DNA of 64,000 bases from Leishmania mexicana MHOM/GT/2001/U1103 (taxonomy: Eukaryota > Euglenozoa > Kinetoplastea > Trypanosomatida > Trypanosomatidae), in NCBI RefSeq assembly GCF_000234665.1, contig NC_018310.1:415587-479586 (forward strand), read 5' to 3'. Of this stretch, positions 11,071-19,811 are shown one piece after another. Every line of letters starts with the position of its first letter. The first letter of the stretch is position 1. Made by a program: the position numbers and the translations under genes. Below the pieces are notes generated by a model. It worked only from the letters and a program-made list of their open reading frames with translations, was not told the DNA's origin and made no database searches.

Positions 11071-14000
11071 ATGTCCTCCCACTCGCAGGGGACCACCTCA
11101 GTGGGCAGCAGCGTGGCTGACGAGGCGCACTCCTTGCGTGAGGGCCACGGCGCGGACTGTCGCCGTTGCGTCGTAGAGGATTTCCACGGCCGCCCTGCCT
11201 CCCGACCCCTCTCACCTTCTGTTTCCCTCTGGCGCCCCCATCCACCGTCGCGCGGCGCCGACTCGTCGAGGAACCTGTCGTTCAACTTTGGCGAAGGCGC
11301 GCGCTTCTCCGGATCGGAATTCTGCTCTGGCCGCGCCATGGCAGCCGCCGCCGCACCGGGGAAGGGAGGTGGTAGCGCAGATACCGGTGCAGCACTCGCC
11401 GGCGGAAGTACGGCAGGTGCGGAGTGTCCCAGCAGAGGCGGTGGCAACGCTCCCATGGCTAGCCTCGTGAGCGAGCTCCACGTCACGCCCAGCGGCATTC
11501 TAATACCACCCATTCACGGAATACCACGCCCTGGAGGACTGCCGTCCGAGAAACCGGTTGAATACGCGAAGGTGAAGGACTGTCGAGCACCGCAGCGTCT
11601 GCGTATGGCGGCCAAGGGCGCCTTCTCGAACATGACCAGTCTTGCAGTCCTTCAGCGGGTGCAGTCGCTGGTGAACGCACGCCAGGTAGAGCCGGCAGGG
11701 TGGACGCCGATCGAGCCGTCGCCGATGCGTGTCAGCGACGACGATACAGCGGAGGAGGAGTCTGTGGCGCAGATGCACCGGGGCACCGCAGCCCCGGATG
11801 GAAAATGGCCAAAAGCAGGAAGGGCTGCAAGAAGCCCGCGTGGCAGTGTCGCACGTTCCCCCTCTCTGGCCCCACATGGGTTTTCCGAGGCGTTGTTGAT
11901 GCCATCGGATGCGATGATGGCTGCTGAGAAGTTGGAGGGGGATGCAGCAGCGGAGGCGGCGACACAACCCATGCAGCACGCCGAGGACCGGGACGAAGCG
12001 GAGGAGAAAGCGGCGCGCATTCGTAACGCCATGCCGGTGCAGGAACACCATCACGAGGGCACGATAACCCGGGCATACGCGCGGGCGCCGACACGTTCTG
12101 CATCGCCCCCTACACGCTCCTATAATGAAGGTAACACTCAAGGTGGCAGTGATGACGAACAGTCGCCCCACCGCCCGCACACAGCAGCGCCGATCGCATC
12201 AGCCCGCTACGGGAACTCGATGGAAGATATCGCCCCGTACGCGATCCGCACCGCCGCCTCGGCACAGCGCTCCTCTGCCTGCAAACTCTCCTCCGGCAGG
12301 TCGAAAGGCCCTCCGTCTGCTTATCGCCCTGATAGAGCCCCCGCACCCACTGCGGCGAAGGCCACGGCTAGCGCGGACCGCATGCCCTCGTCACGAATGC
12401 CGCGTGGCTTCGAGCTTTTCATTGAAAAGGGACAGAAGCGCCGCGCCGAAGTTGAGCGTGCACAACGCGCACGCGCTGCCGAGGCAGCAGGCGAGCCCTT
12501 GAGTGCCGCCGCTGAGCAGCATCACCGCAACGGTGACACTGCGCCTTCGACGAGCGATCGGGCAGCCACGCGGCTGCGCATGATGGCGGTTATGCCGCTG
12601 CCACGCGGGTACGAGATGTACGCACGGCAAGGGCAGTCACGACGTGCCAAAGTGGACCGTAAGGAGGAGGAGCGCCGCACCGACGACATCGTGAACTGCA
12701 CGCATCATCCACAGGTGAACCACCAGAGAATCGTGTCTGCCTCCTCCGCAGTCAGCGCCCGCGCCCTACGGCGATCCCCACACCCCCAACCGCGCACATC
12801 ACCGGCAGTAGCGGAAGACGGAGCACCAACTGCCGAGCCGCTGCCCCTGTCGGTCTTTGAGCGCCTCACCAGGAAAGCTGAAGGACGCGATCAGCGCTGC
12901 GCGCCATCGCACCAGTCGCATTTTCTCAAGTCCGCGACTGCAGCAGCAGCAGTGGCAACGGCGGCGGCGGAGGACGGACACGGCGGCTCCATGAAAGGAG
13001 GCCCTGCCGCTGCCTACAAGCATAGAGCGGTTCAGGAAACGGGAGAAGCAGACGCGCAGCGCCACAAGGCTCGTGGTGCTGGCCGGAACGTTTTCGAGGA
13101 CCTCTACGCGCAAGCACGCAAGGGTGCGCAGGCCGCTACTGCCGCATCCGCGTCCCCCAGGAGCCTCGGCTCAAAGGTGCCTGGGAGGGGTGCAGCATCT
13201 GGGCGCACGTCGGCGATGGCGCCCAACAGTGCGGAGACGGGATCGGCCACAGCTGGCGACGCAGCTGCAGAGGTGACCGCGCACAAGAGGTCGCAAGCGG
13301 AGATTGAGCAGCACCTGACGCGAATGATGAGCCGCGAGGCGGAGCACCGCGCCAAGTGGGAGGAGCACCGAGTGGCCCAAGCGGCCGAGGAGGAGCAGGC
13401 TAGACATGGGCACGTGGTCCTGAACCCAAAGACGGACGAGTTGGCGGAGCGGGCGCGGACGCGGTACCGCATTCGGGAAGAGCGGGCAAGGCAGCAGCGT
13501 GAGCGGGAGGGGGAGCACAGGGCGGTGGCAGTGGCAAAGAAGGCGCCTCAGCGCAGCGCAAGGCTACGCCGGCCACCTCCGTCTCCGAAGCCTGCCGAGG
13601 AAGGCGAGCAGGCAGCACACAGGGCTGTGTGTGGAGGAGAGCCGACACCAACAGCAGCGACACCGGCCAGCTGTGCCGCTGCGGACGACTTCTACAAACA
13701 CCAGCTGCAGGCCAAGGAGCGCAAGCAGCGCCACCTTGAGCAGCTGCGGCTGGAGCGTGCTGAGGAGGAGCTCAGCGAGTGCACGTTTCGCCCACGCATC
13801 AACGAGGCGTCGGAGAAGATGGCGCAGCGCCTTGTTGTGGAGTCCTTCCAGGACGACTACGTGGACAAGGTGCCCGATAGATTCGCGTCCGCCACGACGC
13901 CGTGGGAGGAGGTGGTCGGCTCTGACGGGCGCGCTGGGAGCGTGCCGCAGCTCGCCGAGTACTGCGACGCTCACGGTCATAGCGTGTTCGTCGGCTCGCG

Positions 14001-14349
14001 CAGCGGCAGCTTCTTTCGGGAGCTAAGCCGAGCATCGCCACTGGCGCACTACCACGTGCCGAGCCCCTCGGAGATGTCGCGTCCGCGGCCGACGGAGTGC
14101 GGGTTCGACTCTTGCACCGGGATAGATTTTGACGCTGATCACAGCCGCAGCAACACCGAGAGCTCCACCTACGGTGTGCACGCAATGGAGCCGCAGGCAG
14201 GGGAGGCGACGACGCTGCCATCCTATCCGTCTGGCCCGCTGGCGGAGCAGCTCCGGAGCCTGGAAGAGATGCTGTGCGAGTGGAAGGAGATCGAACGCGA
14301 GTGCTCGCCCATCGTACCGCAGCCCCGCAAGACCGGCGTTGTCGAGTAG
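11071..14349 (+). CDS. Large repeat-motif protein with a CTFxPxIN tail motif, 1092 aa
   Basis: No catalytic domain is seen. A short motif recurs at about residues 443 (RGFELFIEKGQKRRAEVE), 511 (RGYEMYARQGQSRRAKVD), 594 (SVFERLTRKAEGRDQR) and 673 (NVFEDLYAQARKG). The shared pattern is an aromatic/acidic FE or YE pair followed about 8 residues later by a basic cluster. The C-terminal third is a charged helix rich in Glu/Arg/Ala, with SECTFRPRIN near 903. That CTFxPxIN signature is common in trypanosomatid cytoskeletal or flagellar proteins (established from recall; the role here is inference). The first 400 residues are low-complexity Ala/Gly/Ser/Arg. The start is the first ATG after the pyrimidine-rich leader; the frame is open further upstream. 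Confidence 0.82.
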   Translation: MSSHSQGTTSVGSSVADEAHSLREGHGADCRRCVVEDFHGRPASRPLSPSVSLWRPHPPSRGADSSRNLSFNFGEGARFSGSEFCSGRAMAAAAAPGKGGGSADTGAALAGGSTAGAECPSRGGGNAPMASLVSELHVTPSGILIPPIHGIPRPGGLPSEKPVEYAKVKDCRAPQRLRMAAKGAFSNMTSLAVLQRVQSLVNARQVEPAGWTPIEPSPMRVSDDDTAEEESVAQMHRGTAAPDGKWPKAGRAARSPRGSVARSPSLAPHGFSEALLMPSDAMMAAEKLEGDAAAEAATQPMQHAEDRDEAEEKAARIRNAMPVQEHHHEGTITRAYARAPTRSASPPTRSYNEGNTQGGSDDEQSPHRPHTAAPIASARYGNSMEDIAPYAIRTAASAQRSSACKLSSGRSKGPPSAYRPDRAPAPTAAKATASADRMPSSRMPRGFELFIEKGQKRRAEVERAQRARAAEAAGEPLSAAAEQHHRNGDTAPSTSDRAATRLRMMAVMPLPRGYEMYARQGQSRRAKVDRKEEERRTDDIVNCTHHPQVNHQRIVSASSAVSARALRRSPHPQPRTSPAVAEDGAPTAEPLPLSVFERLTRKAEGRDQRCAPSHQSHFLKSATAAAAVATAAAEDGHGGSMKGGPAAAYKHRAVQETGEADAQRHKARGAGRNVFEDLYAQARKGAQAATAASASPRSLGSKVPGRGAASGRTSAMAPNSAETGSATAGDAAAEVTAHKRSQAEIEQHLTRMMSREAEHRAKWEEHRVAQAAEEEQARHGHVVLNPKTDELAERARTRYRIREERARQQREREGEHRAVAVAKKAPQRSARLRRPPPSPKPAEEGEQAAHRAVCGGEPTPTAATPASCAAADDFYKHQLQAKERKQRHLEQLRLERAEEELSECTFRPRINEASEKMAQRLVVESFQDDYVDKVPDRFASATTPWEEVVGSDGRAGSVPQLAEYCDAHGHSVFVGSRSGSFFRELSRASPLAHYHVPSPSEMSRPRPTECGFDSCTGIDFDADHSRSNTESSTYGVHAMEPQAGEATTLPSYPSGPLAEQLRSLEEMLCEWKEIERECSPIVPQPRKTGVVE

Positions 14350-15589
14350 GTTGAGCAGATGCCGCTGACGCAGGAAAAGAGTGGGGGCGGGGGTGGGTGG
14401 ACGGCGCCGCATCGCCGTTAGACAGACACGCCGCCCTCCATGTACGCGCCGCGCTCCGCGCGAACGCTCACGTCCTTCCTTCTCCGTCCTTTTCTCTCGG
14501 TCTGCCGCGCGGCGCGGGGTTGCGGGTGTAGGTGGGTGAGCGGAGGGGGACCTGTTTGCACAGCCACACGCCTGAGAGCGGCTTCCTCTCTCGGTCTGTT
14601 GCGGTTTTCTGCTCTGTTTCTGCGGGTGCGCGCGTGTGTGTGTGTATGCGCTGGACACGCCTGCCGGAACACCCACAAGCGACACTCTTCCCCTCTCCCC
14701 CGCACCGGAGCGACGCGCGTCCTCATTGCTTCGTTTTTCCTTGCGCGCTGTCGCTGCGTCTGAAGTGTCGTCGATGAGGGCGCCCCGGCAAACTGTCCCT
14801 GGCACATCCCTCTCCCGTCCTCCGCTCTTCTCCGTGACGCTGCTGCTGCGGCGGCGGCGCGCGTCGTGGCCACAACCACTGGGCAGGAGGGGGAAGGGGG
14901 ATAGGGCGGCGAATATTCGTTGATGTTTCCGTTTCTTAGCGGCGGCGGCCGTGTGTCTGTGCCCGTTGCCCGTGTGCGAGTGGCCTCCTCATGTCTCTCT
15001 CCGGCTGCTGCAGTCAACGGCGTCGTCGCAGTGATGGTGTCGCGGCGCGTGTATCTGCACTCGACCCGCCCACCCCGCCAAGGGGAAAAGCTGCGGACCG
15101 TCTTTTGCCCCTCAGCTGGCCGCCCCGACTCCCCCTCTCCTGTTCCTCTGCACCGATCCCCCCCCGCACGCGCTCTGGCACACCCCTGCGCGCACGCCAA
15201 GGCAGCGAGTCTTCATCATCGACATCGTCTCGCGTTTTGCGCATGTGTGCTGGGGGTGTGCGCTGGGGCATGTGTATCCGCGTTGTTCATGGCGCTGCCG
15301 CATATTGTTTTCTTCTTCCTGGGCCTTGTCCGCAGGAGGTGCTGATCACGATGCGGATGGACCCCTCGCCAGTGCCTCTGCCACGCCACCTCCCCTCCCC
15401 TGCACGCGTGCGCTCCTGAAGAAACTTGCGTGTCCGAGTATGCCGTTGCCGATGCACCCCACCCCGCCCCCTTTTCCGCTCACGCGTGCGTCGTCACAGA
15501 CGTGCCGAACCCGAAACTCTTTACCGGGGTATTAAATCTCTTGACATCTTCCTGTGTGGTGTGTGCGTACGTGTGGGTGTGTGCTCCAA
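14350..15589 (+). other. Intergenic region
   Basis: No gene is recognised. There are TG runs (14625-14650), C/T tracts and long but composition-poor open frames on both strands. The 3' UTR of the 1092-aa gene probably reaches the repeat that follows. Confidence 0.55.
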
Positions 15590-15905
15590 CGACGTGGGAG
15601 GCCAGAGCGGTGTGGCGCTACGCATGTCGGCCGTCGGGTCCGGAATGGCGTTGCGTCGGAGTCGCCCGTGACCCCGGACCCGCTTGTGTCCCCCGTATGA
15701 CAGCCGACGTGTCCGCGTGACTCGAGCCCATCCCACCCCCGGCCTTCACAGTGCCCACTGCTGGTGTGGCGGGGTTTGCGGGCAGAGGTTGTGACAGGGG
15801 CCGTGCTCCGATGACTGCGTCGGCGCACTGCTGTGCCGCGTGTGTCTGCGGCCGGGCGTGGAGTGGCGTGGCGTTGAACTCGTGCTCTGTGGCAGAGACA
15901 TTGGC
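15590..15905 (+). repeat. SIDER-like dispersed repeat, copy 3
   Basis: This copy matches copies 1, 2 and 4 from GGGAGGCCAGAGCGGTGTGG to GTGGCAGAGACA with only scattered base changes, for example CCCCGGACCC where the others have CCGCGGACCC. It diverges from them after 15900. Confidence 0.8.
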
Positions 15906-16820
15906 GCGTGCAAGAAGTCTAACGCTGCACCTCTGTGTTGACGTCCGCGTGCGCTTGTGCATGACAGTGTCTGTTCGGTGGCGGGGCATGTCCGCCGCAC
16001 ACATCCCACATCATCACCACCGCTGCCGGCGGCCGGGGCGGTGTGCGACGCTCCCTCCACAGCACTCGGGCACCCACACACGCGCGCGCGCACGCCACCT
16101 CTTCCACCTCGCCCCCGGGACGCACCCGCCTCGGCGATAATGGCGACGCCTGTCTTGCTTTCCTTTCATTCACGGCATGTCTCTCGTGGCCCCACTCCGC
16201 TCAGGGCTCCGTCTGCGTGTCGTCCTGCGCACCGATGTGAGCATCAACCGCATGTGTTGCAGTGCAAATGTGTACGCAGACGCCGGCAAGACATCGCCGC
16301 GACGCCGTACACGCACCCCGAGCAAGAGGCTGTGCTAGATGCATCATGTGATGAGGAGCGGAATGGGCTTCGGTGATCGCATCGCAAAGGAAGAGACGGA
16401 CGCCGTCGCAAGTGGTGCGTCCTGCCCCACCCCTGGGGTCTTGCCGTCGTCTCGGGAGCACCACCCGCCGGCGGCCATCGTTACCACAGCTGCCTCACCG
16501 GACCTCATATACGCCCTCCCCCCCTTCTCGTATGTCTTTCACAGCATCGGCGTTGGACGCGCATGCGTCATTGCGCTGTCGCCGCCGTTCTCTCACCCTC
16601 CTACGCCAGCCCCCTCCCCGTTCATCTCTTGTGCGTCTCCCCGCACTCCGAATACGCTGTGCGCCATCCTCAAGAGCACAACAGGAAACAGCGCGGGAGA
16701 GTTGGAGTTCGGCACGCATTCCTGGCCCTCCTCTCCCCAGCCACCCCAGTCTCTCGCCACACACGCACACACCTCTGTCTGCCTGTCTCTGCCATTACGT
16801 TCCTTTCACCTTCTCCGCTG
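15906..16820 (+). other. Intergenic region / 5' UTR
   Basis: No gene is supported. C/A-rich repeats lie at about 16070-16095, and the pyrimidine tracts at 16600-16640 and 16735-16820 lead into the next start. Confidence 0.55.
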
Positions 16821-17642
16821 ATGTCGCGCGTAGTCGTGATGGCACTGGTGCTGTGTTTCGCCATAGAAGCCGTGCCCGCCGTTACCGCCGTGCAGAGCGC
16901 TAGCTGCATCTTCCTCAGCTCTCCGCCGTCGTACACGTTCATTGGGGGCGGGTTTCACATGCAGCTCGCGCTTGAGTATCCTCTGCCGGCCAAGGACGTG
17001 CGCCTCAGCTTCGACCTCCCCAAGTCTTTCTTCGTTGATGAGGCGGAGGCCGAGCAGCTCTACCGGATGGAGGTGCTCTCTGCAAACGCGATGACGCAGG
17101 GAACGGTCGCTGTCGTCGTGGCTGACGTGACGCGCGCCTACACACCGCTGCGCATTGCATCCCGGTATGCTTCCGACATTGAGGCCCCGGTGTTCAAGGT
17201 CAACTACACGACGAACCGTGTGGCGCTGAGATTCGAGCAGGTGGGCAGCGATGGCGCGGGCAGCGCGCTTGACGCGTACCTCGCGGAGGACGGTGCGCAG
17301 GCGCAGGTCCCGTTTCGAGCGCGCCTCGTTATACCGGTACACTCCCGCTACGAAGTCCTGGACACCACAACGCCCTTCTCACTGTTGCGCTTCATCACTG
17401 GTGAGGGTGCCTACGTGCGCCGGTGCTTGACCAGGGTGGACGTGGCCGGCCGTGCAGACCCGCGCTGCTCAACAGGCACGTACAGCGCCAGCGCCGCCGT
17501 GGCCACATCAGAGGAGACACCGCATTACAAGCACTGTCTCGACCTGCCCGTTGGTCTGCTGGACGACCTTCCGTACGTGTACCACACACTTATGGGGCTC
17601 CTGGTGGCTGGCGCCGCCCTAGTTATCCTCGCTATCCGTTAG
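16821..17642 (+). CDS. PIG-X/PBN1-like subunit of GPI mannosyltransferase I, 273 aa
   Basis: The layout is that of an ER type I membrane protein: signal peptide at 1-23, lumenal domain, one C-terminal membrane helix at about 252-272, and a very short basic tail (AIR). PIG-X/PBN1 hallmarks are visible: a G-F-H-strand start at about 43-47, a DLPKSFFVDEAEAEQL segment at 65-80 matching the family's LP..LFvD.yEl block, and PVHSRYE at 172-178 matching the conserved P-H-x-RY block. PIG-X/PBN1 stabilises the catalytic PIG-M, which adds the first mannose of the GPI anchor. GPI anchors carry most trypanosomatid surface molecules, so the role would be central. Assignment is by motif recall; overall similarity in this family is always low. 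Confidence 0.68.
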   Translation: MSRVVVMALVLCFAIEAVPAVTAVQSASCIFLSSPPSYTFIGGGFHMQLALEYPLPAKDVRLSFDLPKSFFVDEAEAEQLYRMEVLSANAMTQGTVAVVVADVTRAYTPLRIASRYASDIEAPVFKVNYTTNRVALRFEQVGSDGAGSALDAYLAEDGAQAQVPFRARLVIPVHSRYEVLDTTTPFSLLRFITGEGAYVRRCLTRVDVAGRADPRCSTGTYSASAAVATSEETPHYKHCLDLPVGLLDDLPYVYHTLMGLLVAGAALVILAIR

Positions 17643-18403
17643 CGGAGCTGCCTGTGTCTGCAAGCACAGCCATCGGTGATTGTTGTGCGAGATACGCTAT
17701 GAGACACGCCCTTCCTCCGCATCCACATTGGTCATTGTGGTACCGCCGCATCGCGTTCCCGCGCCGTCTGCGGTACACCACGCAACCGCCCTCGCTGCAC
17801 CTTCGACTTTCTCGCTGCACGTGTGCGTGCGCATGTACGCGTGAATGGTCGGCGGTGGCGACACCACGGACGTACACACACACACACACACGCGCGCACG
17901 CTCTCTCTCTCGGTACGTCGCTGCTCGCGGCACCACCGCCTCCTCCGCCGCCTCTCACGCTGGCTTGGGCACGATGTCGATGCCCGCGTAAATGGGCGCA
18001 GTGTCCCAAGGAGACGTGGCCCCGCGCGCGCCAACGGTCGACGCACACCCTGTCGTCGTGCGTTGCCTTCGTTTTCTCTGGTTGTACTGGCACTTCCTTT
18101 TGCGCTGATGGACACCATGTGCGATGACTCCTGCCCCCTCCCCCTCCTACCCGCCGCCCCGCCTTCTAACGCCGACTAACCCTTTTCTCCATGTGCACAT
18201 TGTGCGTGTGTGTGTGTGCCGCTGAGACGACGGACGCGCGTGTCATCGCCTGTTTCCCTCTCGGCCTCTTCTCTCGTCGTTAAAAAGGGCCACACGACCG
18301 CCCTTCCCACAAACGCCTTCACGCACGCGCTCGCCGAGCTGCCGCCACGCAAGCATCCGGCCGTTGCAGGTTGCCCTCGCAGCGCACCGGCTACACGAGC
18401 ACA
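17643..18403 (+). other. Intergenic region / 5' UTR
   Basis: No gene is recognised. A CA repeat at about 17874-17890 followed by CTCTCTCTCTC (17902-17912), and a later C/T tract before 18180, are typical processing signals. Confidence 0.55.
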
Positions 18404-19390
18404 ATGAACAGCGCACTCACGCCGCACCACGAGGTGCAGCTCCCGCACTCGCCGGCGCTGCTCTATAACAACCTGCAGCCGCATGTAGGGGGCACGTACG
18501 TGTCGTACGCGACGGACTCCGCCGTGTACACGGTCCGGGCGTCGACAGGGGCACCGTGCTTCAACCCCCTTCGCTTTCCATGTGGTCAAGTACAACACAT
18601 CGCCGCCTTGCAAGATGACGCAGAGAACATCATCGTCGTAGTCGTCCTGTCCGCCTGCATGGCCGTCGTTGCCGTGAACGGGCAGCAGACACACGTGCTA
18701 CCAGAAAACGGCGGCGACACGTCGCTGACCTGCGCAGCTGTGGCGCGTGTGGCGGGAAAGGACGAGATGGTTGTGGCGGTCGGCGCATCAAACGGAATTC
18801 CGCTGTGCTGCCGGTACACCCTCAACGGCCACCCGGTGGCGGCCGCGGAGGTCACTACGCCAGTGCAAGCGCACGCGAAGCGCAGCATCACGGCCTTGGA
18901 TCTTGAAGCCGTGGGAGAGGCGTCGCCTGTCGAGATGGCATCCGGCGACGCCGGCGGCCACGTCGTTCTCTGGGCCGACAACAACCCCACGCTCACGGTC
19001 TCACCCGAGAGCGATACCGACGCCGTCACGTGCGTGCGGCTGATCTCTGTCGGCAACGCCGTTGCTGTGGCGTACGGTGGAGGGCAAATCAAGCTCATGC
19101 AGCGCAGCAGCGGCGCCGTCACCATCGTCATCCAGGCCCACTCCCGCTGGATCAATGCAATGGTATACAGCGCGGCCCTGCACTGGCTGGCGTCCGCCGC
19201 CGAGGACGGGCAGATATCGGTGTGGGATGTCACCTCCGTTGACCCGAAGCGCGTCTGCATCGCGAGTGGTACCGTCACGGATGAGCTGCCCACCGGGCTG
19301 GCGTTCCTGAGCAGCATGGGTGACCTTCTTGCTGCGTCGTACGATGTAGTCAAGCTTCGTCGCTTTCCTCTCCCCGGCAAGGGGCGCTAG
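18404..19390 (+). CDS. WDR54-like WD40 beta-propeller protein, 328 aa
   Basis: The chain length and layout match animal WDR54 (about 334 aa). Shared landmarks, by recall, are an NNL motif near the N-terminus (22-24), a GDAGGHVVLW blade end near 184-193, an AYGGGQIKL blade start near 223-231, a QAHSRWINAM turn (about 244-253) aligned with human NAHARAICAL, an AEDGQISVWD repeat end near 266-275, and a closing SYDVVKLRRF like human GYDLAEIRRF. The fold is a seven-blade propeller, so it is probably a binding scaffold; WDR54 function is poorly known. No signal peptide or membrane helix. The ATG at 18404 gives the family length; an earlier in-frame ATG at 18371 would add 11 residues. Confidence 0.75.
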   Translation: MNSALTPHHEVQLPHSPALLYNNLQPHVGGTYVSYATDSAVYTVRASTGAPCFNPLRFPCGQVQHIAALQDDAENIIVVVVLSACMAVVAVNGQQTHVLPENGGDTSLTCAAVARVAGKDEMVVAVGASNGIPLCCRYTLNGHPVAAAEVTTPVQAHAKRSITALDLEAVGEASPVEMASGDAGGHVVLWADNNPTLTVSPESDTDAVTCVRLISVGNAVAVAYGGGQIKLMQRSSGAVTIVIQAHSRWINAMVYSAALHWLASAAEDGQISVWDVTSVDPKRVCIASGTVTDELPTGLAFLSSMGDLLAASYDVVKLRRFPLPGKGR

Positions 19391-19811
19391 CGTGAGCCCG
19401 CACAGGTAGCCGGCTCGCAGGCGCTTTCAGGATGGCGACGCGGCCGCACTTGTAAAACCGAAAACGAGGCAGCGCAAGGCCAGCGACGAATGAAAGAGGA
19501 GAACAAAACACCGCAAGACGCACGCGCGGAGAGCGCAGATATCGATGCGGCGATGTAGCCGTAGCCCGACCGTCGCAGGGTGGTGCGGAGAAGCGCTCTA
19601 CGCGTTGCGTGCCGGTCACACTGTGCAGCGCGACCGTATCGTGGCCTCGGGGCAACGCACATCTCTAGTATACGTGACGGCAAGGCCGTCCCAATCGACT
19701 GTCATGCGCACGTGCAACTCTGGCCTTCTTCTCGACTCCTCCTCTTCTCCTCCGTGCTGCCGCTGTGCTCAGCAGACGACTCATCCCCTGCCGCCTCTCC
19801 ACCGTGCATCG
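19391..19811 (+). other. Intergenic region / 5' UTR
   Basis: No separate gene. The frame of the next gene is open upstream to 19545, but a C/T tract at 19720-19800 just before the 19812 ATG argues that this is leader sequence. Confidence 0.55.

Noticed and set aside
10496..11176. 226-codon + frame before the 1092-aa gene
   Set aside because: It includes the C19 homopolymer and pyrimidine leader and overlaps the real start.
14095..14125. GGTTCGACTC resembling a tRNA B box
   Set aside because: It lies inside a solid coding frame and has no A box or cloverleaf around it.
14418..15200. Long open frame on the - strand
   Set aside because: It lies opposite pyrimidine-rich intergenic DNA, is dominated by Arg/Ala/Gly/Thr, and has no domain; a GC-rich artefact.
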